NCBI RefSeq assembly: GCF_016905005.1
Contig: NZ_JADIKC010000008.1
Span: 62,001 to 126,000, forward strand
Length of the DNA: 64,000 nt
Origin: Dyella kyungheensis
Lineage (GTDB): Bacteria; Pseudomonadota; Gammaproteobacteria; Xanthomonadales; Rhodanobacteraceae
Reading direction: 5' to 3'
In this document: piece after piece, positions 35,439-44,830 of the stretch
Layout: every line of letters begins with the position of its first letter
How positions within the stretch are numbered: position 1 is the stretch's first letter
Made by a program: the position numbers and the translations under genes
Notes under the pieces: generated by a model
Databases searched by the model: none
What the model was told of the DNA's origin: nothing
The model's input: the letters and a program-made list of their open reading frames with translations, nothing else

Positions 35439-36280
35439 GAAACCGCCTGCTGCAAACCGGCGAGGAAGGTGCGGTGGTCGCGTGCGCCGATCACGTTCGC
35501 CTCCATCCAGGACCGGAAACTGTCGCGCTCGCGCGCAATGGCGTCCCAACGCTGATAGAACGCGTTGTCGCGCGTGTAATGACCTTGCGCATAGGACGGA
35601 TACGCGCCGCCCGGGCAGTGCACCACGGCACTGACGATCCAGTGCGGCAGCACGATGGCGTTCATCGCCGGTGGCAGTTCGTCGACGATCTCCTCGACGG
35701 TGACGATCAGCGTTTGCGCCGCCAGTGCAGCTTCGCGTGCTGCGCCGATGATGCCTTCGATGGCGACATTGCCTTCGCGGTCCGCGCGCTGTGCGTGCAG
35801 GATCGTCACGTCGGGGTTGATCGCGGGAACGGCGGCAAGCGGCTCGCCGGTGAAGGGGCAGGTGATCTGACGGATGTTCGGGTTGCGCTCGGGCAGGTCG
35901 GTGCCGACATAGCCGCGCAGCACGCCGAACGGCAGCCGCGATGCGCCCGCGCAGAACGCGGTCGCCATACCCGCATGGCTGTGTTCGTCCAGTTCGATCG
36001 GGTTGGGCCACTGGTGTTCCACCGCATCGCGCAGGCGATGCAGCGAACCCACGCCGGGATTGCCGCCCCAGGAAAAGGTGAGCTTGCGCGCGCACCCCAT
36101 GCCGATCATCTGGTCGTAGACCAGGTCGGGCGTCATGCGGATCAGGTGCAGGTCGCGCCGATGCTGGCGGATGATCTCGTGGCCCGCCGCAAACGGAATC
36201 AGGTGGGTGAAGCCCTCAAGCGCGAGGCTGGTCCCATCGGCGACGAAGTTCTCGATCGCATCGGCAAGCGAGAGATGCAT
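35435..36280 (-). CDS. catI: 3-oxoadipate CoA-transferase subunit A-like (CatI/PcaI type)
   Basis: 281-aa alpha subunit. The order of conserved blocks is that of CatI: SLALEGFTHLIPFAAGHEII, RMTPDLVYDQMIGMGCARKL, FSWGGNPGVGSLHRLRDAVE, CPFTGEPLAAVPAINPDVTI and HAQRADREGNV. It starts 3 bp after the ALDH stop and is coupled to subunit B. Glutaconate CoA-transferase is a more distant relative and a second-choice assignment. In operon B it would activate the 3-oxo acid made by transamination. Confidence 0.87.
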   Translation of the reverse strand: MHLSLADAIENFVADGTSLALEGFTHLIPFAAGHEIIRQHRRDLHLIRMTPDLVYDQMIGMGCARKLTFSWGGNPGVGSLHRLRDAVEHQWPNPIELDEHSHAGMATAFCAGASRLPFGVLRGYVGTDLPERNPNIRQITCPFTGEPLAAVPAINPDVTILHAQRADREGNVAIEGIIGAAREAALAAQTLIVTVEEIVDELPPAMNAIVLPHWIVSAVVHCPGGAYPSYAQGHYTRDNAFYQRWDAIARERDSFRSWMEANVIGARDHRTFLAGLQQAVS

Positions 36281-36283
36281 GGC

Positions 36284-37858
36284 TCACTCCACCACGGTGC
36301 GCGACTGCTCGCGCAGGTATTGCGCGAGGTAGTAGAACGAGGCGATCGCCTTGCCGGTGGAACCCGACCCCTTCCAGCCGCCGAACGGCTGGTAGCCCGG
36401 CCACGCGCCGGTGGTGGCGCCTTGCGGACGGTTGGCATAGGTCACGCCCGCTTCGATATGGTCGTGGAACCACGCTACTTCGTCGTCGCTGCCGAAGAAC
36501 CCCGCGGTAAGGCCCATCGGCGAATCGTTGGCCAGGCGCATCGCTTCATCGCGATCCTGGTAGCGGTGCAGCATCAGGATCGGCACGAACATCTCGTGCT
36601 GCCATAGCGGGTGCGACAGCGGTGCTTCGGCCAGTAAGGGTTCGACGTAGTAGCCGTTCGCCAGCGTCGGTTCGACTTCACCCAGTCGCGCGCCACCGCT
36701 GAGCAGGTGGGCACCGCCCGTGCGCAACGCTTCCGCGTATTGCCCGTAGCTCGCGTACGCCGTCGCATTGACGACCGGCCCGAGCCAGTGCTCGCGTCGA
36801 CGCGGATCGCCCACGCGGATCGCAGCGATCTGCGCCTGCATGCGTTCAATCAGTGCATCGGCGACGCTCTCGTGGACATACAGCCGCGACAACGCCGAAC
36901 ACTTCTGGCCGCCCATGCCGTAGGCCGAGCGCACGATGCCGGCAGCGGCGCGGTCGAGGTCGGCATGTTCGGTCACGATGCACGGGTTCTTGCCGCCCAT
37001 TTCCGCGATGCACGGGCGCGGATAGGTACCGCTGGTCATCTGCTGCATTAGCTGCCGGCCCACCGGCACCGAGCCGGTGAACGTGATGCCCGCGGTATGC
37101 GGGTGCCGTACCAACGCCTCGCCGACGTCGCGGCCCGCACCGGAAACATAGTTGAAGACACCCGGCGGCAGTCCTGCATCGCGGATGCAGTCGGCCAGCA
37201 GGCGCCCGGCCCAGGGCGTATCGCCCGCGCCCTTGAGCACCACCGTATTGCCGGTCACCAGCGCGGCAGCGGTGGGGCCGCCCGCCAGGGCGAGCGGAAA
37301 ATTGAACGGCGCAATCACCACCCACACGCCGTAAGGCCGCATCACGCTGGCGTTATGCGATGCCATGCCGTCGATCGGATCATCGGGCAGCGCGTTGGTG
37401 TAGCCGGCGTGACTTTCAAAATCGTCGGCGTAGTGATGGAAGAAATCGACCGTTTCCTGCGTTTCGCCCAGCGCCTCCATGCGGTTCTTGCCCACTTCGA
37501 GGGTGAGCGCGGCGGCTATGTCGTAGACGCGTTCTTCCATGAGATCGCCAACGCGACGAACGAGCCGTGCACGCTCAGCCACTGACGTCGCCCGCCACGC
37601 CGGATAGGCGGCACGTGCCGCCTCCATGGCCGCATGCGCATCGGTGGCGTCGGCGAGTGCAAAGGAACCGAGCCTCAGCGTGCGGTCGAACGGCGCATGG
37701 CGTTCCACGTATTGCGCGGCGTCGCAGTCCGCGCCATCGATGAACAGCGGATGGCGCGCACCGGCTTTCGCCTCGACGCGCTTCATGGCCTCCTCGAAGC
37801 GCTCGTGCATCGCCTCGGGCGGGTTGTACATGGTGGCGTAGGTGAGACGGAAGCTCAT
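36284..37858 (-). CDS. aldehyde dehydrogenase, P5C-dehydrogenase-like
   Basis: 524-aa NAD(P)+-dependent ALDH. Nucleophile Cys320 lies in GGQKCSALSR, general base Glu286 in IAEMGGKNP and the cofactor loop is FTGSVPVG. The length and blocks (VVIAPFNFPLALAGGPTAAA, QPFGGWKGSGSTGKAI) resemble 1-pyrroline-5-carboxylate dehydrogenase, which oxidises glutamate gamma-semialdehyde. A homologous amino-semialdehyde would be a fitting substrate here. The ATG has GAGGAA seven bases upstream and lies 10 bp after the aminotransferase stop. Confidence 0.85.
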   Translation of the reverse strand: MSFRLTYATMYNPPEAMHERFEEAMKRVEAKAGARHPLFIDGADCDAAQYVERHAPFDRTLRLGSFALADATDAHAAMEAARAAYPAWRATSVAERARLVRRVGDLMEERVYDIAAALTLEVGKNRMEALGETQETVDFFHHYADDFESHAGYTNALPDDPIDGMASHNASVMRPYGVWVVIAPFNFPLALAGGPTAAALVTGNTVVLKGAGDTPWAGRLLADCIRDAGLPPGVFNYVSGAGRDVGEALVRHPHTAGITFTGSVPVGRQLMQQMTSGTYPRPCIAEMGGKNPCIVTEHADLDRAAAGIVRSAYGMGGQKCSALSRLYVHESVADALIERMQAQIAAIRVGDPRRREHWLGPVVNATAYASYGQYAEALRTGGAHLLSGGARLGEVEPTLANGYYVEPLLAEAPLSHPLWQHEMFVPILMLHRYQDRDEAMRLANDSPMGLTAGFFGSDDEVAWFHDHIEAGVTYANRPQGATTGAWPGYQPFGGWKGSGSTGKAIASFYYLAQYLREQSRTVVE

Positions 37859-37868
37859 CGATGTTTCC

Positions 37869-39188
37869 TCAGAGGCCCGAAGGAAAGAAGTGCGCCAACA
37901 GTCGATCAAGGAGGGCCAAGGCATCGGCCAGGTCCTGCTCATCGATCACCAGCGGGGGCGCCAGCAAGATCAGGTTGCCGCGGCAGGCGAGCGACACGCC
38001 CTCGCTCATCGCCGCATTGACGAGTGCGTTGAGGGTGTCTGGAGTTTTCGGCCATGCCGATAACGGTTGGCGGGTGGCGCGGTCGGCGACCAGTTCGATC
38101 ACCGCGAACAGGCCGTGGCCACCGCGCACATCGCCGATCACGGCGTGACGCGATTGCATCGCCTGCAACTCGTTGAACATGTGATGGCCGAGCGTGCGCG
38201 AGCGTTCGATCAGCTTTTCCTGCTCGTACGCACGTAACGCGGCAAGGCCCGCTGCGCATGACAGTGGATGCCCGCAGTAGGTCAGTCCGGTGTAGAGCAT
38301 CTGGTGCTCGAGGCGCGCCGCTATCTCCGCCGACAGCACCACCGCGCCCAGCGGCAGATGCGCGCCGGTCAGGCCCTTGGCCAGCGTCATCAGGTCCGGC
38401 TTGCCGGCGTCGCCGTAGCGCTGCCAGGCAAACCATTCGCCGCAGCGGCCAAAGCCGCTCATCACTTCATCGGCGATCAACGCCACCTGGCGCGTTTCGG
38501 TCGCTGCGCGCAGGCCGGGCCAGTAATTGTCGGGAGCGACGATGCCATTGGTGCCCGCGTTGGGCTCCATCATCACGGCGGCGACGTTGGCGGCGCCATG
38601 ATGGTCGATCGCAGCGGCGACGGCTTCGACCGCACGCTCGCCGCAGATCGACGGATCGTGGCTGCCGAACGCGCCTTGATAGGCATACGGGGGCGGCACA
38701 TGCACCACGCCGAAGGCGGCGGGATCGACCTGCGCCCGCGTGCGTGCGTCGCCGGACAGCGCCATGCACGCATAACTGGCGCCGTGATAGGAGCGGTCGC
38801 GCGTCACGATGCTGCCGTGCGGTTTGCCGCTCGCCTGGCGCGCGAACTTCACCGCGTTCTCGTTGGCGTCCGCGCCGGCCAGGGTGAAGAACACGCGGCC
38901 GCCGTCGAAGCCGGCTTTCTCCAGGATGGCCTCGGCCAGCTCCGCGCGCGGTTGCGCGCCCCAGGCCGAGGTGACGAAGCACAGCTGTTCGGCCTGGCGG
39001 CGGATCGCCTCGACGACGGCGGGATGTTGATGGCCGAGATTGCTGCACTCGGCCAGGCTGCTCATGTCGAGGATGCGTCGGCCGTCGGCGAGTTGCAGGT
39101 GCGCGCCGCTGCCGCCGACCACGGTCGGCGCTTGCCATTGGGACTGCACGCACCAGCTGTGCAGGACGCTGTCGTGTTCGCTTGCCAA
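37869..39188 (-). CDS. class-III PLP aminotransferase, taurine/beta-alanine:pyruvate-like
   Basis: 439-aa enzyme distinct from the other aminotransferase of the operon. PLP lysine Lys271 (TLAKGLTGAHLPLGAV), Asp240 (IADEVMSGFGRCG) and the block TLAGADANENAVKFAR place it near taurine:pyruvate and beta-amino acid aminotransferases. It starts at a TTG behind a strong GGGGGGAG site and is the first gene of operon B, opposite the IclR regulator. Two different omega-aminotransferases in one operon imply a substrate with two amino groups or two successive transaminations. Confidence 0.85.
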   Translation of the reverse strand: MASEHDSVLHSWCVQSQWQAPTVVGGSGAHLQLADGRRILDMSSLAECSNLGHQHPAVVEAIRRQAEQLCFVTSAWGAQPRAELAEAILEKAGFDGGRVFFTLAGADANENAVKFARQASGKPHGSIVTRDRSYHGASYACMALSGDARTRAQVDPAAFGVVHVPPPYAYQGAFGSHDPSICGERAVEAVAAAIDHHGAANVAAVMMEPNAGTNGIVAPDNYWPGLRAATETRQVALIADEVMSGFGRCGEWFAWQRYGDAGKPDLMTLAKGLTGAHLPLGAVVLSAEIAARLEHQMLYTGLTYCGHPLSCAAGLAALRAYEQEKLIERSRTLGHHMFNELQAMQSRHAVIGDVRGGHGLFAVIELVADRATRQPLSAWPKTPDTLNALVNAAMSEGVSLACRGNLILLAPPLVIDEQDLADALALLDRLLAHFFPSGL

Positions 39189-39211
39189 GCCTCTCCCCCC
39201 GGAGTCTGCTT

Positions 39212-39245
39212 GTTCGATTACCGAACATAAATTCGTATTGCGAAC
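39212..39245. promoter_or_regulatory. two tandem IclR-type operators
   Basis: GTTCGATTACCGAAC (39212-39226) is a perfect 5-5-5 inverted repeat and ATTCGTATTGCGAAC (39231-39245) repeats it with one mismatch, 19 bp centre to centre. PcaR/PcaU-type regulators bind very similar sites (GTTCGATAATCGCAC in Pseudomonas). The pair sits in the 105-bp gap between operon B and the IclR gene, so both directions are probably controlled from here. Confidence 0.75.
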
Positions 39246-39293
39246 TCATTGGAATCCTTCTACGCTCGGCCTGTCAATGGACACTTGCGACCT

Positions 39294-40112
39294 ATGGCAC
39301 CGGAATCTTTCGAGGACAGTGCGGATTACGTGCAGTCGCTGGCACGCGGCCTGCAAGTGCTGCGCGCCTTCAGTCACGACATGGCCAGTCCCAGCCTTTC
39401 CCAGGTGGCCGAGCGCGCCGGGCTGTCGCGCGCGGTGGCGCGCCGCCTGCTGCTGACGCTGCAGCATCTTGGCTACGTGGGCAGTCGCGGGCGCAGCTTC
39501 TACCTGTTGCCGCGTGTGCTGGAGCTGGGCTACAGCTATCTCTCCTCGCTGGATCTGACCGAGCTGGCACAGAACACGCTGGCCCTGTTGTCCGAACGGG
39601 TCGGCGAGTCCTGTTCGCTGGCGGTGCTCGACGGCAGCGATATCGTCTATGTGCTGCGTGTGCCGGTGCGACGCGTGATGAGCGTGGCTCTCGGCATCGG
39701 TGCGCGACTGCCGGCCTACGCGACCTCGTTGGGACGCGTGACCCTGGCGGACCTGCCGGAAGCCGAGCTGACGGCATGGCTGCGCGGGCAGAAATTCCGC
39801 GCGATCACCACGCACACGCTGCACACCACGACCGCGCTCAAGGCCGAGCTCAAGCGTGTGCGCGAACAGGGCTACTCGATCGTGGCGCGCGAGCTGGAAC
39901 TGGGCTTGTGTTCGATCGCCGTGCCGATCCATGCCGCCGACGGTCGCGTGGTTGCCGCGCTCAACGTGGGCATGCCCTATGCCGACGATGCACCGGCGCG
40001 TGCCGTGAAGCTGATCCTGCCCGCCTTGCAGGACGCACAGCGCTCGATCGAATACGCGATCCAGCACGGCAGCTGGCAACCGCATATGGCGCTGACGAGA
40101 GCCTATGCATAG
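39294..40112 (+). CDS. IclR-family regulator, PcaR-like
   Basis: 272-aa regulator: winged HTH at residues about 8-70 (YVQSLARGLQVLRAF, LSQVAERAGLSRAVARRLLL) and an effector domain (about 85-260; SLAVLDGSDIVYVLRV, YATSLGRVTLADLP). Subgroup features match PcaR/PobR regulators of 3-oxoadipate metabolism. The ATG at 39294 begins the family's usual N-terminus; no good ribosome site is seen. The 3' end overlaps the thiolase gene by 8 bp. Likely effector: 3-oxoadipate or a structural analogue, controlling operons B and C through the sites at 39212-39245. Confidence 0.88.
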   Translation: MAPESFEDSADYVQSLARGLQVLRAFSHDMASPSLSQVAERAGLSRAVARRLLLTLQHLGYVGSRGRSFYLLPRVLELGYSYLSSLDLTELAQNTLALLSERVGESCSLAVLDGSDIVYVLRVPVRRVMSVALGIGARLPAYATSLGRVTLADLPEAELTAWLRGQKFRAITTHTLHTTTALKAELKRVREQGYSIVARELELGLCSIAVPIHAADGRVVAALNVGMPYADDAPARAVKLILPALQDAQRSIEYAIQHGSWQPHMALTRAYA

Positions 40113-41307
40113 CGCCTTCCTGGTCGACGCCACGCGCACGCCGTTTGGTCGGCATGGCGGGGCGTTGTCCGGTGTGCGTACCGACGATCTGGCCGCGCGA
40201 CCGATGGCAGCCTTGATGGCGCGTCACCCCGCGCTCGATTGGGCGGCGGTGGACGAAGTGATCCTCGGTTGCGCCAACCAGGCGGGCGAAGACAACCGCA
40301 ACGTCGCACGCATGGCGTCGCTGTTGAGCGGACTGCCGGTAAGCGTGCCCGCCGTTACGGTGAACCGCCTGTGCGCGTCGGGTCTTGAGTCGATCGGTCA
40401 GGCCGCGCGGGCGATTGCCAGCGGCGAGGCCGAGTTGATCATCGCTGGTGGCGTGGAGAGCATGTCGCGCGCGCCCTACGTGATGGCCAAGGCGCACGGC
40501 GCGTTGGCGCGCGACCAGCAATTGGAAGACACCACGCTGGGCTGGCGCCTGATCAATCCGCGCATGCGGGAAAGCTACGGCGTCGATTCGATGACGCAGA
40601 CGGCGGAGAACCTCGCGCGCGAACACGGCATCGGGCGCGCCGATCAGGACGCCTATGCGTGGCGCAGCCAGCAGCGGGCCGAACAGGCGCGCCAGCAAGG
40701 CTGGTTCGCCGAAGAGATCAGCGGCATCGAGGTGCCGATGGGCAAGCAGACCGCTACCGTCGATGCCGACGAGCAACCGCGCCCCGCCACGACCCACGAA
40801 CAATTGGCCGCGCTCAAGCCCTTGCTTGGCGCAGGCACGAGCATCACCGCCGGCAACGCTTCCGGCCTCAACGATGGTGCCGCCGCCGTGCTGCTGGCGT
40901 CCAAACAGGCCGTGCGCAAGTACGGTCTCGAACCGCTGGCGCGCATCACCGGCATGGCGTCGGCCGGGGTGGCGCCTCGCGTGATGGGCATCGGCCCGGT
41001 GCCGGCGATCCACAAGCTGCTCGCGCGCAGCGGCCTTGCGCTGGCGGACTTTGATCGCATCGAGATCAATGAAGCGTTCGCCGCGCAGGTGCTGGCGTGC
41101 GCGCGCGCGCTGGGTTTGCCTGACGACGCGGCACAGCTCAATGCGACTGGCGGCGCGATCGCGCTTGGCCATCCACTAGGCGCCAGCGGCGCGCGCCTGG
41201 CGATGACCGCCGCCTTTGCCTTGCGCAGACATGGCCAGCGGCGCGCCTTGATCAGTCTTTGTGTCGGCGTGGGCCAGGGTTTGGCTTTAGCCATGGAGCG
41301 AGCATGA
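40105..41307 (+). CDS. pcaF: 3-oxoadipyl-CoA thiolase-like acetyl-CoA acyltransferase (PcaF type)
   Basis: 400-aa thiolase. Nucleophile Cys90 lies in VNRLCASGLES; GGAIALGHPLGASGARL carries the histidine and SLCVGVGQGLA the second cysteine. The insert EDTTLGWRLINPRMRESYGVDS is the pattern of PcaF/PaaJ 3-oxoadipyl-CoA thiolases rather than acetoacetyl-CoA thiolases. It would split 3-oxoadipyl-CoA to succinyl-CoA and acetyl-CoA. Overlaps the IclR gene upstream and the M20 gene downstream (ATGA), so it is firmly in operon C. Confidence 0.88.
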   Translation: MHSAFLVDATRTPFGRHGGALSGVRTDDLAARPMAALMARHPALDWAAVDEVILGCANQAGEDNRNVARMASLLSGLPVSVPAVTVNRLCASGLESIGQAARAIASGEAELIIAGGVESMSRAPYVMAKAHGALARDQQLEDTTLGWRLINPRMRESYGVDSMTQTAENLAREHGIGRADQDAYAWRSQQRAEQARQQGWFAEEISGIEVPMGKQTATVDADEQPRPATTHEQLAALKPLLGAGTSITAGNASGLNDGAAAVLLASKQAVRKYGLEPLARITGMASAGVAPRVMGIGPVPAIHKLLARSGLALADFDRIEINEAFAAQVLACARALGLPDDAAQLNATGGAIALGHPLGASGARLAMTAAFALRRHGQRRALISLCVGVGQGLALAMERA

Positions 41308-42698
41308 ATCGTGTTTTGACCAGCGCACTCCTTGCCGCACTGTGCCTACCACCCGCGGCGGCACACGCGACCGATGTCGCCATCGGCGCGCAGAACGCGC
41401 TGGGCCGTGAGCTGCTCAATGAGCTGATCACCACCGACACCACCTCCGAACACGGCAGCACGACGGTGGCAGCTGAGCGGCTGGCCAAGCGATTTATCGC
41501 CGCGGGCTTTGCACCGGCAGACGTGCAAGTCGTGGGTGACGATCCCAAGCGGCGCAATCTGGTCGTGCGCCTGCATGGTCGTGGCGAGCGCGAGCCGATC
41601 CTGCTGCTCGCCCATCTCGACGTGGTCGAGGCGCGGCGCGAGGACTGGCATGTCGATCCCTTCGTACTGACCGAGCGCGACGGCTACTTCTATGGCCGCG
41701 GCACCATGGACATCAAGGGCGGCGGCGCCGGTCTGGTCGATGCGCTGCTGCGCCTGCATCGCGAAGGCTTCAAGCCCAAGGGCGACTACATCCTCGCGCT
41801 CACCGCGGGCGAAGAAGACGGCATCTCCAACGGCGTGCAATGGTTGCTGGCGCATCGACCTGAGCTGATCCGTTCGGCGTACTCGATCAATGTCGATGGC
41901 GGCGGCCCGGAAATTCGCAACGGCAAGCCGGCCGTGCTGTCGGTGGAAACGGCCGAGAAGGTGTTCCTCAGCTATACGCTCACCGTGCGCAATCCCGGCG
42001 GGCACAGCTCGCTGCCTACGCCGGACAATGCGATCTATCGACTGGCCAAGGGGCTGGATCGTTTGTCCTCGCTGCAGTTTCCGCTGCGCAGCAACTCGGC
42101 CACGCGCGGCTACTACGCCGAACTCGCGACCTTCGGTACGGACAAGAACGCGGCCGACATGCGGGCCGTGGGCAAGGATCCCTCCGATCCGGCCGCCCTG
42201 AAACGGCTGGCGGCATCGTCCACCTACAACAACGCCCAGCTTCGCAGCACCTGCGTGCCCACCTTGCTGCAAGGTGGCCATGCCGAGAACGCGCTGCCGC
42301 AGATGGCACGCGCCACCATCAACTGCCGCTTGCTGCCGGACGAGGATCCCAACCGGGTCGACCTCATGCTGAAGAACGCCGTGGCCGATGCCGGCATCGA
42401 GATCAGCCGCGTCGCACCACCGCAGCCCAGCCCGCCCAGTCCGGTGGACCCGGCGTTGTTTGCGCAAATTGCCAGCGCGGCGAAGTCGGTGTGGGGAGCA
42501 GTGCCGGTGTCGCCGATGATGTCGGCCGGTGCGTCCGACAGCGTGTTCCTGCGCGCGGCCGGCATGCCGTCGTATGTGTTCAACGGCTTGCCCTACGACG
42601 TGGACGATGACCGGTCGCACGGGCAGGACGAACGCATTCTGGTGAGTTCCTACTACCAGTCGCTGGAATTCAACTACCGGTTGCTCAAAGACCTATGA
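41304..42698 (+). CDS. secreted M20-family metallopeptidase
   Basis: 464-aa zinc peptidase with signal peptide (MNRVLTSALLAALCLPPAAAHA). Metal and catalytic residues are visible: His104 and Asp106 (LLAHLDVVEA), Asp136 (GRGTMDIKGG), Glu170/Glu171 (AGEEDG), and a dimerisation domain after NPGGHSSLPTPDN. Carboxypeptidase G2/PepV/carnosinase-like relatives cleave dipeptides and N-acyl amino acids, some with N-terminal beta-amino acids. Start overlaps the thiolase stop (ATGA). Its place among cytoplasmic catabolic genes points to periplasmic release of their substrate. Confidence 0.87.
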   Translation: MNRVLTSALLAALCLPPAAAHATDVAIGAQNALGRELLNELITTDTTSEHGSTTVAAERLAKRFIAAGFAPADVQVVGDDPKRRNLVVRLHGRGEREPILLLAHLDVVEARREDWHVDPFVLTERDGYFYGRGTMDIKGGGAGLVDALLRLHREGFKPKGDYILALTAGEEDGISNGVQWLLAHRPELIRSAYSINVDGGGPEIRNGKPAVLSVETAEKVFLSYTLTVRNPGGHSSLPTPDNAIYRLAKGLDRLSSLQFPLRSNSATRGYYAELATFGTDKNAADMRAVGKDPSDPAALKRLAASSTYNNAQLRSTCVPTLLQGGHAENALPQMARATINCRLLPDEDPNRVDLMLKNAVADAGIEISRVAPPQPSPPSPVDPALFAQIASAAKSVWGAVPVSPMMSAGASDSVFLRAAGMPSYVFNGLPYDVDDDRSHGQDERILVSSYYQSLEFNYRLLKDL

Positions 42699-42762
42699 GT
42701 AGCAGCTGCCGCCCGATGCCAAGCCCCGTGCCGCACCGCCTGCGGCGTAGAGTCCTCGCGCC

Positions 42763-44787
42763 ATGACCGCACACGACGCCAGCGGCACCCTGGAACAGGC
42801 GCTGGCGCATACCGCGCGCCTGTTGGAACGCGACCCTGCCATGGCCGCCGAGCAGGCCGCCGAAATCCTCAAGGTGGTCGAAAACCAGCCCGTTGCATTG
42901 CGCCTGTTGGCCGCGGCGCGCGCAGCGCAGGATGACCTGCCAGGCGCCATCGACCACCTGCAGAAGTTGCTGCGCACGCAGCCCCATTGGGCGCTCGCTC
43001 ATTTCGACCTCGGCATCGCGCTCGCTCGTAGCGGACGTGGACAGGAAGCCATCGCGGCATTGCGCAAGGCGGTCGCGCAGAAGCCCGATCTGTCGCACGC
43101 ATGGCGTGCGCTGGGCGATCTGCTGATGGCTGCCGGTGAGCACGCCCAGGCCGACGCAGCGTATGCGCAGCACGTGCGCTATTCCACCAGCGATCCGCGT
43201 TTGCTGGCGGCGGCCACCGCGCTGGTCGAAAACCGCATACCGGAAGCCGAGGCGTTGCTGCGCGAACACCTGAAGCAGACGCCGACCGACGTGGCGGCGA
43301 TCCGCATGTTCGCCGAGGTCGCCGCACGCCTGGGCCGTCTTGAAGATGCGCAACATCTGCTCGCGCGCTGCCTGGAACTGGCGCCCAGTTTTCATGCGGC
43401 GCGCCAGAACTACGCGCTGGTGCTGCACCGGGGCAATCAGCCGGAACGGGCGCTGGTGGAGATCGATCGGCTGCTCGCGGTCGAACCCAACAACCTCGGC
43501 CATCTCAACCTCAAGGCCGCCGTGCAATGCCGCATCGGCGACTACGAGCCGGCCATCGCCATCTACGCCGACCTGGTGGCACGCGATCCGCGCCATCCCA
43601 GCGTGTGGATGAGCTACGGCCATGCCCTGAAGACGGCCGGCCACACCGCGCGCGCCATCGATGCCTATCGTCGCGGCGTCGCGCTGCAACCGTCGTTCGG
43701 TGAGATCTGGTGGAGCCTGGCCAACCTCAAGACCTTCCGCTTCAGCGCGGACGATCTTGCCGTGATGCGGCGGCAACTGACCCGCGGCGACCTGGGCGAG
43801 GATGATCGCCTGCACCTCGAGTTCGCCATTGGCAAGGCGCTGGAAGATGGCGGCGAGTACGAGTCGTCGTTTGCACACTACGCGCAGGGCAACGCCATAC
43901 GTCATGCGCAGCTCAACTACCGCGCGGATGAAACGACGGCGCGCGTCGAGCATATCCGCCAGCGCTATACCAGCGAGTTCTTTGCCGCGCGCGCCGGGTG
44001 TGGCCATGCATCGGCCGATCCGATCTTCATCGTCGGCCTGCCGCGCGCCGGCTCCACTTTGATCGAGCAGATCCTCTCCAGCCACAGCATGGTGGAGGGC
44101 ACCATGGAGCTGCCTGAGGTCACCTCGATCACGCGCAGCCTGCGCGAACAAGCGAACGCCGCCAGCGAGATGCCGTACCACGATGCGCTCGCGCTGCTCG
44201 ATGCGAACGCACTGCACGAGCTGGGCGAGCGCTATCTTGAGCACACGCGCATCCAGCGCAAGACCTCGGCACCGTTGTTCATCGACAAGATGCCGAACAA
44301 CTTCATGCATATCGGCCTGATCCATCTGATGCTGCCGAACGCGAAGATCATCGACGCGCGACGGCATCCCTTGGCCTGCTGTTTTTCAGGCTTCAAGCAG
44401 CACTTTGCGCGCGGGCAGAGCTTCAGCTACAGCCTGCAGGATCTCGGTCGCTACTACCGCGATTACGTCGCGCTGATGACGCATTTCGACCAGGCACTGC
44501 CGGGTCGCATCCATCGCGTCATCTATGAACGCATGGTCGACGACACCGAAGGGGAGGTTCGGCGTCTGCTCGACCATTGTGGCTTGCCGTTCGAGGAATC
44601 GTGTCTGCGCTTCTTCCAGAACGAGCGGCCCGTGCGTACGGCCAGTTCGGAACAGGTACGCCGGCCGATCTACCGCGAAGGCGTGGATCACTGGCGCCAC
44701 TATGACCGCTGGCTGGCGCCTTTGGAGCAGGCGTTGGGACCGGTACTCGGCTGTTATCCCGAGCCGCCGGCATGGGGAGTCTTATAG
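42763..44787 (+). CDS. TPR-containing sulfotransferase
   Basis: 674-aa protein: about eight TPR units over residues 1-300, then a sulfotransferase domain (about 415-674) with the PAPS 5'-phosphosulfate loop IFIVGLPRAGSTLIEQILSS and a 3'-phosphate region around KIIDARRHPLACCFS. No signal peptide. The TPR part probably binds a peptide or protein acceptor. It lies 43 bp upstream of a TonB receptor gene on the same strand; a second TPR-sulfotransferase/TonB-receptor pair exists at 57-62 kb. Acceptor unknown. Confidence 0.85.
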   Translation: MTAHDASGTLEQALAHTARLLERDPAMAAEQAAEILKVVENQPVALRLLAAARAAQDDLPGAIDHLQKLLRTQPHWALAHFDLGIALARSGRGQEAIAALRKAVAQKPDLSHAWRALGDLLMAAGEHAQADAAYAQHVRYSTSDPRLLAAATALVENRIPEAEALLREHLKQTPTDVAAIRMFAEVAARLGRLEDAQHLLARCLELAPSFHAARQNYALVLHRGNQPERALVEIDRLLAVEPNNLGHLNLKAAVQCRIGDYEPAIAIYADLVARDPRHPSVWMSYGHALKTAGHTARAIDAYRRGVALQPSFGEIWWSLANLKTFRFSADDLAVMRRQLTRGDLGEDDRLHLEFAIGKALEDGGEYESSFAHYAQGNAIRHAQLNYRADETTARVEHIRQRYTSEFFAARAGCGHASADPIFIVGLPRAGSTLIEQILSSHSMVEGTMELPEVTSITRSLREQANAASEMPYHDALALLDANALHELGERYLEHTRIQRKTSAPLFIDKMPNNFMHIGLIHLMLPNAKIIDARRHPLACCFSGFKQHFARGQSFSYSLQDLGRYYRDYVALMTHFDQALPGRIHRVIYERMVDDTEGEVRRLLDHCGLPFEESCLRFFQNERPVRTASSEQVRRPIYREGVDHWRHYDRWLAPLEQALGPVLGCYPEPPAWGVL

Positions 44788-44830
44788 CCATTAACTGATA
44801 GGTGTCGTCACTACCGGGGAGGGTAAGTCG

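Noticed and set aside
28708-41307. Aromatic (protocatechuate/catechol) degradation cluster
   Set aside because: Only CoA-transferase, thiolase and regulator match; no ring-cleavage or lactone enzymes, and the neighbours are amino-acid enzymes.
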